This document shows positions 23,219 to 28,776 of a stretch of 28,776 nucleotides of DNA, one piece after another. The position numbers and the translations under genes are program-made. Positions within the stretch are counted from its first letter, which is position 1; each line of letters starts with the position of its first letter. Source of the stretch: Candidatus Saccharimonadota bacterium (GTDB lineage: Bacteria > Patescibacteriota > Saccharimonadia > Saccharimonadales > UBA10212). Location: assembly GCA_028288985.1 (NCBI GenBank), contig JAQGHE010000007.1, positions 1 to 28,776 of the forward strand. Reading direction: 5' to 3'. The notes below the pieces were generated by a model. The model did no database searches. It saw only the letters and a list, made by a program, of their open reading frames with translations, and was not told where the DNA came from.

Positions 23219-24368
23219 ATAGCGGCAGATATTGTTCTTTTATTATATTTTCAAAGACAAAATTACCTTCGTATGTTTTACGTGCTGCCTTCCCGTATTT
23301 TTCCTTTAGGGTCTTGTCGGTGGCCAGTTTCTTCATTGCAGAGGCCAGTGCTCCCGAATTGCAGGCGGGAATTAGTATGCCGTTAATACCGTCTTTGACC
23401 AATTCCGGGTTGCCGCCTACGTTGCAGGCAATAATGGGCTTGCCCAGCATCGCGGCTTCTATCAGAGAAATGCTGAACCCTTCGAGGTAGCTTGGGTGTA
23501 CGAAAATGTCGGCTTTGGCTACTTGTTCGAGAGTATCTTCGGGGAAGCCTTTAAATTTGATGCCGCTATGACCTGCAGCTTGAGCTACAAATTTCTTTTC
23601 TTCCGGGCCTTCTCCAAAAAGCCATAACTCAGCTGGAAAATCCTGGTCAATCTGCTCAAACGCTTCAATCAATTCGCCTATACCCTTGGCAGTCACTAGC
23701 CTGGAGGTGGCGGCAAAAATTACTTTATTGCCGTCATGTTTCTTGTTCAGCAGTTCCGGCCTATCAAAAATGCCGTTATAGATGACTTTATATTTGTCGT
23801 CAGTCTTGACTCCGAGAGTCTCCTCAACCTGCCGCTTATCATTTTGGCTAGTAAGAATAATGGCGTAAGCTCCTCGGCTGCAGAGCTTTACTAACTTGCC
23901 AATCGGGTTTTTGTACCAAACTTTGTCATTTAGGTATACATATTTTAAATCAGCATGGTCGGACCATATAACGCGCTTGCCCAGTAGTTTGGCGGCGATG
24001 GTAGCAGCAATAAAATCATCTTTACTCTGCGGATGCACCACATCGGGACGCAATCTGGTTAACAGGCCTAAATACCAAGCGGTTAATAAAATTTGCCAGA
24101 TAAAATAGGCAGGGGAAAGCAGCACCCTTGGGCCGCTCCAGTTCTGCCTGGCCCACCACCAGCCGTGAACGGTTTGCAGGTCTTTGCTGGCGGCATACTC
24201 CAAAAGCTTAGGAGAACGCGAAACAATAGTTGGTTTATAGCCGTTTCTTGAGAGAACATCCGCTAAATTAACAGGAACCCGTTCGCCACCGCCAAAATCG
24301 TAGCGGTAAGCATTTCTTACAATTAGAACTTTTTTTGTACGGGCAGCTCCATCAGCGGCGTTTTTCAT
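23211..24368 (-). CDS. GT4-type glycosyltransferase, first gene of the - strand glycan operon
   Basis: 385 residues, GT-B fold. The N-terminal part contains FGGGERVPVNLADVLSRNGY, a donor-domain type start, and a moderately hydrophobic segment near 85-105 that may dip into the membrane. The C-terminal half has the E-x7-E motif (E296, E304 in LEGFSISLIEAAM) and GNPELV. It is the lead gene of a three-gene run. A TAAACT ends 7 nt before its ATG without any ribosome site, as for dnaA, suggesting a leaderless message. Confidence 0.89.
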   Translation of the reverse strand: MKNAADGAARTKKVLIVRNAYRYDFGGGERVPVNLADVLSRNGYKPTIVSRSPKLLEYAASKDLQTVHGWWWARQNWSGPRVLLSPAYFIWQILLTAWYLGLLTRLRPDVVHPQSKDDFIAATIAAKLLGKRVIWSDHADLKYVYLNDKVWYKNPIGKLVKLCSRGAYAIILTSQNDKRQVEETLGVKTDDKYKVIYNGIFDRPELLNKKHDGNKVIFAATSRLVTAKGIGELIEAFEQIDQDFPAELWLFGEGPEEKKFVAQAAGHSGIKFKGFPEDTLEQVAKADIFVHPSYLEGFSISLIEAAMLGKPIIACNVGGNPELVKDGINGILIPACNSGALASAMKKLATDKTLKEKYGKAARKTYEGNFVFENIIKEQYLPLYE

Positions 24369-24422
24369 TATTTACAGTTTAACCTATACTATCTACCCTC
24401 GGAAAAGTTATAATTTATGGGA
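24369..24422. promoter_or_regulatory. Divergent promoter region between the two glycan operons
   Basis: On the - strand TAAACT (24381-24376) ends 7 nt before the glycosyltransferase ATG. On the + strand a perfect TATAAT (24409-24414) predicts a transcript start near 24421, just before the ATG at 24423. Both transcripts would be practically leaderless. The -35 elements are weak. The close spacing could coordinate both glycan operons. Confidence 0.5.
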
Positions 24423-25220
24423 ATGCGATATTTTACTAAGCAGAACCGTGCACTCATTACGGAACTTGTAAGAACAGACTTCAAACTTCGGTACCAAGGA
24501 TCGGTGCTAGGGTATGCCTGGTCGCTCCTTCGACCGTTGCTGCTGTTTGTAATTCTATATATTGTTTTCGTAAACTTTTTAAAAGTTGGCACCGGTGTCC
24601 CCCACTTTCCGGTGTATCTACTATTGGGTATTGTGGTCTGGAATTTCTTCAACGAAATGACCACGCTGAGCATTGATTCGATTGTAAGAAGGGGAGACTT
24701 AATTAGGAAAATCGGCATACCAAAATGGATTATTATTTTTTCTAGTAGCATCTCCTCGCTTATTAATTTAGCTCTCAATCTTCTAGTAGTAGGAATTTTT
24801 CTGTTTATAAATCACGTTAATCTTCTTTCGTCGATACTCTGGCTCCCCCTCATCCTGGTAGAGGTATATATTCTGGCGCTCGGGGTCTCTCTTCTTTTAT
24901 CAGCAGCTTTCGTGAAATACCGTGACGTTAACTACATTTGGGAAGTTTTGATGCAGGCGGGATTTTATATGACTCCCATAATTTATCCAATAAGTCGGAT
25001 AACGAACGTTAAATTGCAAGAATTTATAATGATAAATCCAATGGCACAGGCTATCCAAGATTCCAGGTACGCCGTGGTGACTCATCAATCCATGACTGTC
25101 TATCAAGTCTTTGGAGGAGGATGGTATAAATTCATTCCATTTACGATAGTTTTAGTTATTTTTGTAGTTGGGCTTCAGTATTTTAGAAAAGAATCCAAAT
25201 ACTTTGCGGAGAATATTTAA
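24423..25220 (+). CDS. wzm: Wzm-type ABC-2 polysaccharide export permease
   Basis: Membrane half of an ABC exporter moving lipid-linked glycan across the cytoplasmic membrane. The N-terminus MRYFTKQNRALITELVRTDF followed by KLRYQGSVLGYAWSLLRPLL is highly typical of Wzm/TagG/RfbA permeases. About six hydrophobic segments follow, with the conserved FVKYRDVNYIWEV and MTPIIYPIS segments. I prefer ATG 24423 to ATG 24417 because TATAAT ends at 24414, which would place 24417 upstream of the transcript start. The ATPase follows after 1 nt. Length, about 266 residues, is normal. Confidence 0.93.
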   Translation: MRYFTKQNRALITELVRTDFKLRYQGSVLGYAWSLLRPLLLFVILYIVFVNFLKVGTGVPHFPVYLLLGIVVWNFFNEMTTLSIDSIVRRGDLIRKIGIPKWIIIFSSSISSLINLALNLLVVGIFLFINHVNLLSSILWLPLILVEVYILALGVSLLLSAAFVKYRDVNYIWEVLMQAGFYMTPIIYPISRITNVKLQEFIMINPMAQAIQDSRYAVVTHQSMTVYQVFGGGWYKFIPFTIVLVIFVVGLQYFRKESKYFAENI

Positions 25221-25221
25221 G

Positions 25222-26379
25222 ATGGACGAGCCTGCAATCAGCGTGATTGGCCTAAGCAAGAACTTTAAGCTACCTCATGAGAAAAACAGCTCCATAAAAT
25301 CGGCGTTCGTTAATTTTTATCGGCGTCGGAAGTCCTACGAAATGCAAGAGGCGATTAAAGATGTAAGCTTTGAAATCCAAAAGGGTGAGTTTTTTGGCAT
25401 CGTCGGCCGAAACGGTAGCGGCAAGAGTACATTGCTCAAGATTTTGGCTGGTATCTATGTGCCAACCACAGGCGAAGTGCGGGTCAACGGAAAGCTGACT
25501 CCGTTCATAGAACTGGGTGTTGGCTTTAACCCCGAACTGACAGGCCGTGAGAACGTTTTTCTCAACGGGGCCCTTTTAGGCTTTGACCGCAAGCAAATGG
25601 CGGCGATGTATAAAGAAATTGTCGACTTTGCCGAGCTCAAGAGGTTCATGGATCAGAAGCTCAAGAACTATTCTTCGGGAATGCAAGTCAGGCTGGCCTT
25701 CTCTATTGCTATTAGAGCTCGGTCTGACATTTTGCTAATTGACGAGGTGCTGGCTGTCGGTGACGCAGCCTTCCAGGCAAAGTGCTATAACTATTTCGAG
25801 AAGTTGAAAAAAGATAAAAAAACGGTGGTTTTTGTATCGCACGATATGAACGCCGTTAAGCGATTTTGTGATCGAGCAATGTATATCAAGGGAGGAATTA
25901 TGACTGGAATAGGTGAACCCGATCAAATCGCAGACATCTATTCGGTTGAGAACATCCAAGATATCCAAGGACCGCCCGAAGAGCCGGAATCATCCAAACA
26001 GAAATTATCAACTTCCCACGCGCTCAAATCTAAAGTACTTAAACAAACTGCCGGCGTGCTTGAGATTGAATTTTCCTATACTGCCGGCGGCCATGAGCCT
26101 GCGTACATCGGGCTATCTGTACAACGCGAGGGTGTATCAATAGCTGAAATTACTACTCCGCTTGAGGATGACCTAAGCGGAACCGGCCGAATAAAATATA
26201 GCCTCGATCTTACACCCCTTAACCCCGGCTCTTATCACATCGGCGCAGGCTTATATTTAAAAAGAAACAGGCAGCTATTGGCCATGACCCCTACCAAGTC
26301 CAACTTTATTATTAAAGGCAATGATCCCACAAAAGGTGGCTCGCTCAAGCTCGAACACAATTGGCAGAAAGAGGAGTAG
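25222..26379 (+). CDS. wzt: Wzt-type ABC ATPase with C-terminal carbohydrate-binding domain
   Basis: 385 residues from ATG 25222; the frame is open further upstream, but MDEPAISVIGLSKNF is the usual family start and follows the wzm stop by 1 nt. ATPase motifs: Walker A 62-70 (GRNGSGKST), signature YSSGMQ 150-155, Walker B LLIDE 171-175, and the switch His207. After a Pro/Glu/Ser-rich linker (250-265), residues about 266-385 form a beta-rich Wzt C-terminal domain. In O-antigen systems that domain recognises the finished, often capped, end of the glycan before export. Its presence suggests that export here is also coupled to a specific terminal sugar. Confidence 0.93.
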   Translation: MDEPAISVIGLSKNFKLPHEKNSSIKSAFVNFYRRRKSYEMQEAIKDVSFEIQKGEFFGIVGRNGSGKSTLLKILAGIYVPTTGEVRVNGKLTPFIELGVGFNPELTGRENVFLNGALLGFDRKQMAAMYKEIVDFAELKRFMDQKLKNYSSGMQVRLAFSIAIRARSDILLIDEVLAVGDAAFQAKCYNYFEKLKKDKKTVVFVSHDMNAVKRFCDRAMYIKGGIMTGIGEPDQIADIYSVENIQDIQGPPEEPESSKQKLSTSHALKSKVLKQTAGVLEIEFSYTAGGHEPAYIGLSVQREGVSIAEITTPLEDDLSGTGRIKYSLDLTPLNPGSYHIGAGLYLKRNRQLLAMTPTKSNFIIKGNDPTKGGSLKLEHNWQKEE

Positions 26380-26381
26380 TC

Positions 26382-27470
26382 ATGGGGCTACCAACTGAAA
26401 GAATAACTGTAACAAAAGTATTCTTGCCTCCGGTTGAAGAGTACGGGGAATATATAAGAAGAATTTGGGCTAATGGGCAAATAACCAACCAGGGTCCTTT
26501 GCTGCAAGAATTCGACACCAAAGTTAAAGATCACCTGGGAGTTGAATATTTTCATTTTGTAACCAACGGGACACTCGCGCTCCAGATAGCTCTCAGGGCT
26601 TTGGATATAAATGATGGCGAAATTATAACCACCCCTTTTTCTTATGTGGCCACAGTATCGAGCATCCTATGGGAGAGGTGTACGCCGGTATTCGTTGATA
26701 TAGAGCCGGAGACATTCTGCATTGACGTCAATAAAATCGAAGAGGCTATAACAAGCAAAACCAAAGCGATACTAGGGGTGCACGTATTCGGTAATCCGTG
26801 TGATGTTGAAGCGATTCAATCACTGGCGGCAAAACACCATCTCAAAGTTATCTACGACGGTGCTCATGCGTTCGGCGTTACATATAGAGGCAAATCACTT
26901 TTAGGGTATGGTGATATTTCGACTTGCAGTTTTCACGCGACTAAACTCTTCCATACCATTGAGGGGGGAGCCGTCATTGTAAACAGGAAAGAATTGAGCG
27001 ACAAAGTAGACTTAATAAAACAGTTCGGGCATAAGGGCGATGAACATTTTATGCTGGGGATAAACGCCAAGGCCTCGGAAGTCCAGGCGGCTATGGGATT
27101 ATGTAACCTAAAGTATGTAGACGAAATTATCAAGGCACGAAAAATAGCCTCTAATCTATATACAGAGCTGCTAGGTGATAGTGTTCGCATTCCGATATCC
27201 AGGGAGGGGGTAGATTATAACTATGCTTACTATCCAGTGTTGTTTAAGACTGAGGAACAGCTGATCAAAAAAATTAAGAGATTGAATGAAGCTAATATTT
27301 ACCCTCGCCGCTACTTCTATCCATCACTCAATAAGCTAAGTTATCTACAGGAGATCCAAAGCTGTCCAGTATCAGAAGATATTGCATCTAGAGTTGCGTG
27401 CTTGCCTCTGTATGTTGGTCTGAGTAATGAAATTATTGAAAAAATAGCCAGAATCGTAAATGAGAAATAA
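26382..27470 (+). CDS. DegT/DnrJ/EryC1/StrS-family sugar aminotransferase
   Basis: 362 residues from ATG 26382, with GAGGAG 5 nt upstream (a TTG 7 codons earlier lies inside wzt). PLP-dependent enzyme that puts an amino group on a keto-sugar nucleotide. The PLP lysine is K188 in SFHATKLFHTIEGG. The PLP-ring contact is D159 in IYDGAHAFG, and the N-terminal TNGTLALQIALRAL and TPFSYVATVSS are typical. Aminotransferases of this type make dTDP- or UDP-amino sugars found in O-antigens, glycoproteins and antibiotics; the exact sugar is not decidable. It fits a glycan capped or decorated by an N-acylated amino sugar. Confidence 0.9.
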   Translation: MGLPTERITVTKVFLPPVEEYGEYIRRIWANGQITNQGPLLQEFDTKVKDHLGVEYFHFVTNGTLALQIALRALDINDGEIITTPFSYVATVSSILWERCTPVFVDIEPETFCIDVNKIEEAITSKTKAILGVHVFGNPCDVEAIQSLAAKHHLKVIYDGAHAFGVTYRGKSLLGYGDISTCSFHATKLFHTIEGGAVIVNRKELSDKVDLIKQFGHKGDEHFMLGINAKASEVQAAMGLCNLKYVDEIIKARKIASNLYTELLGDSVRIPISREGVDYNYAYYPVLFKTEEQLIKKIKRLNEANIYPRRYFYPSLNKLSYLQEIQSCPVSEDIASRVACLPLYVGLSNEIIEKIARIVNEK

Positions 27471-28677
27471 GTTCGAAGAAAAGCTAAAGAGATTCTCAGA
27501 GGCAGTATCTCCCAATAAGGTTATTGAAGAAGACATCGTCGTGATAGATTCGGTGCTCCCCAGCAAGAATCCAGTCGGCCCCAGAAATTCTGATCTAATC
27601 GAATTCATAAAAAAACTGCCCAATTTTAAGTACTACACAATGTATCCCATGAAACCGGGGAAGAGTGCCTGGTTTGACCATGGCTATGGGATGGAAAAGG
27701 GTACGTTTAAGGAGAATTTAAAAAGTTACCTAAAAATTTATCCGGAAGCCCGAGGCCGAGTAAGGATGCTCTCTAGCAAGAGAAAATATAATATAAAACT
27801 AGCCTATACATATTTTCTGGGGGAAACTTACGCGTTATTACCTTTTTTGGAAAAAAATAAAATACCTTTTGTATTTCTATTAAATCCAGGTGGCACATTC
27901 GGTATCAATAATGAATCATCTGACAATATGTTAAGAGAAATATTCTCGTCAAAGTATTTTAAAAAAGTTATTGTAAATCAAAAACGCTTTGAGGAGTATT
28001 TAATCAAAAAGAAACTTTGCAATAAATCTGACGTGATTTATGACTTTTCAGGTTCTGTGCAATTTAAAAAAGCTGACGTTAAAAATAAAAAATACTATAA
28101 GAAGGATAAATCGACTTTTGATATTTGCTTTGTAGCTGCTAAGTATTCCGAAAAAGGAGTTGATAAAGGCTACGACTTATTTATAGCGGCTGCTAAAAAG
28201 TTAGCTAAAGATGTTTCGAGTATAAGGTTTCACGTTGTTGGTGGTTTTGACGAGAACGAAATCGACATTTCTGACATCAAAAATAAGATAAAATTTTATG
28301 GCTTTTTACCACCCGATAAATTGCCAAATTTTTATTCAAAAATGGATATTTTTTTGTCACCAAATAGAGCTTCCAAGCTTCATAAAGGTAACTCGGATGG
28401 CTTTCCGCTTTCGGCCGGGGCCATGTACTGCGGGGTCTGTGGTTTTAATGCTGATGAGTTAAAGCTCAATACCGAGTTCAACTCGAATGAAGTGGTAATA
28501 ATAAAGACAACGACAAATGATATCGTGCAAAAAGTTAAGTATTATTACAAGAACCTCGATAGGTTATATGCCATATCCAAGAACGGGCAAAAAAAAGCCC
28601 AATACTTTTATGACATCGAAAAGCATATCGATGGCAGGATAAAATTATTTAAACAAATTACGGGAGCCAGCAAGTGA
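27460..28677 (+). CDS. Atypical AT-rich glycosyltransferase of GT-B type
   Basis: 405 residues. The N-terminal half (1-215) is not recognised beyond a possible acceptor domain. The C-terminal half shows a GT4-like donor domain: FDICFVAAKYSEKGVDKGYD, then RFHVVGG, KIKFYGFLPPDKLPNFYSKM and DIFLSPNRAS. The usual E-x7-E is replaced: D313 stands at the first position (SDGFPLSAGAM) and A321 at the second, so either the catalytic arrangement differs or the family is a distant one. The gene overlaps the aminotransferase by 11 bases without a clear ribosome site. It is clearly richer in A/T and Lys/Asn/Ile codons than the upstream genes, a sign of separate origin. Confidence 0.75.
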   Translation: MRNKFEEKLKRFSEAVSPNKVIEEDIVVIDSVLPSKNPVGPRNSDLIEFIKKLPNFKYYTMYPMKPGKSAWFDHGYGMEKGTFKENLKSYLKIYPEARGRVRMLSSKRKYNIKLAYTYFLGETYALLPFLEKNKIPFVFLLNPGGTFGINNESSDNMLREIFSSKYFKKVIVNQKRFEEYLIKKKLCNKSDVIYDFSGSVQFKKADVKNKKYYKKDKSTFDICFVAAKYSEKGVDKGYDLFIAAAKKLAKDVSSIRFHVVGGFDENEIDISDIKNKIKFYGFLPPDKLPNFYSKMDIFLSPNRASKLHKGNSDGFPLSAGAMYCGVCGFNADELKLNTEFNSNEVVIIKTTTNDIVQKVKYYYKNLDRLYAISKNGQKKAQYFYDIEKHIDGRIKLFKQITGASK

Positions 28678-28776
28678 ATAAAGTAGCCATTATGCAACCG
28701 TACTTTATGCCGTATATCGGTTATTGGCAGTTAATAAATTCGGTTGATAGCTTTGTGGTTTACGATAATATTCAAT
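28674..28776 (+). CDS. WbqC-like family protein (3' partial)
   Basis: Starts with GTG at 28674, overlapping the previous stop by 4 bases (GTGA), and runs off the window. The 34 visible codons read MNKVAIMQPYFMPYIGYWQL then INSVDSFVVYDNIQ. This is the characteristic N-terminus of the WbqC-like family (MQPYFxPYIGYxQLI, VDxFVxYD), found in polysaccharide loci beside amino-sugar genes. Its biochemical role is not well settled, and it may act in sugar N-acylation. An in-frame ATG at 28692 is an alternative start. Its presence supports the amino-sugar glycan reading of this locus. Confidence 0.82.
   Translation, partial: MNKVAIMQPYFMPYIGYWQLINSVDSFVVYDNIQ

Noticed and set aside
24417..24422. ATG at 24417 as the wzm start
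   Set aside because: TATAAT ends at 24414, so a transcript from it would begin after this ATG. The next ATG (24423) gives the usual family N-terminus. It remains possible if another promoter lies further upstream.
25168..25221. Upstream extension of wzt to 25168
   Set aside because: It would overlap wzm by 53 bases and add residues not typical of Wzt; ATG 25222 directly after the wzm stop is better.
26361..26381. TTG start at 26361 for the aminotransferase
   Set aside because: It lies inside wzt. ATG 26382 has a well-spaced GAGGAG, and the protein then starts like its family.
1..28776. UGA recoding as in Gracilibacteria/Absconditabacteria
   Set aside because: UGA ends yidC at 19154 and the glycosyltransferase at 28677 exactly where overlapping next genes begin, and reading frames need no UGA read-through.
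1..28776. CRISPR arrays, tRNA/rRNA genes, insertion sequences
   Set aside because: No regularly spaced repeats, no tRNA-like T-arm patterns, and no transposase or integrase motifs were seen in reading the sequence.

Overview
The window looks like the replication-origin region of a Candidate Phyla Radiation (Patescibacteria) genome, most likely Candidatus Saccharibacteria (TM7). Supporting signs are the PrgI / TraC-like / VirB4 / VanY type IV secretion-like gene set, a compact 320-residue MetK, short YidC and Jag proteins, very tight gene packing with 1-11 nt overlaps, and the rnpA-rpmH-dnaA-dnaN-recF order. TGA is used as an ordinary stop (yidC, and the gene ending at 28677), so the UGA-recoding CPR lineages are unlikely. 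The assignment rests on gene content and protein style; no 16S rRNA gene is present.

Region 1 (1-10979, + strand) is a type IV secretion-like operon: a VirB6-like polytopic protein open at the left edge, a PrgI/VirB3-like protein, a TraC-like protein that looks like a detached VirB4 N-terminal part, the VirB4 ATPase, and a 1258-residue membrane-anchored protein ending in a VanY-type peptidase domain. Region 2 (10980-13419, + strand) starts with a GC-rich secreted orphan gene carrying its own promoter, folded leader, UNCG hairpin and terminator. It continues with a secreted cell-wall hydrolase (lysozyme-like plus CHAP) and a small membrane protein. Together these genes look like an envelope-crossing module suited to an organism that lives on other cells.

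Region 3 (13416-19690) is the replication/RNA-processing core: recF, dnaN and dnaA on the - strand, a DnaA-box cluster that is the probable oriC (17285-17430), then rpmH, rnpA, yidC and jag on the + strand. Region 4 (19710-20861, - strand) is metK under a well-formed SAM-I (S-box) riboswitch whose last hairpin covers the metK Shine-Dalgarno sequence.

Region 5 (20870-28776) makes and exports a surface glycan. Three GT4-type glycosyltransferases run on the - strand. Divergent from them on the + strand are a Wzm/Wzt ABC transporter with a carbohydrate-binding Wzt tail, a DegT-type sugar aminotransferase, an AT-rich atypical glycosyltransferase and the start of a WbqC-like gene. Base composition drifts to clearly AT-rich in the last two genes.

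Two regulatory themes recur. Several lead genes (rpmH, rnpA, dnaA, the CHAP hydrolase, the first glycosyltransferase, wzm) have a -10-like hexamer ending about 6-8 nt before the start codon, which predicts leaderless mRNAs. Several other promoters share an extended -10 of the form TGCTATnnT. No tRNA, rRNA, CRISPR array or insertion sequence was found.
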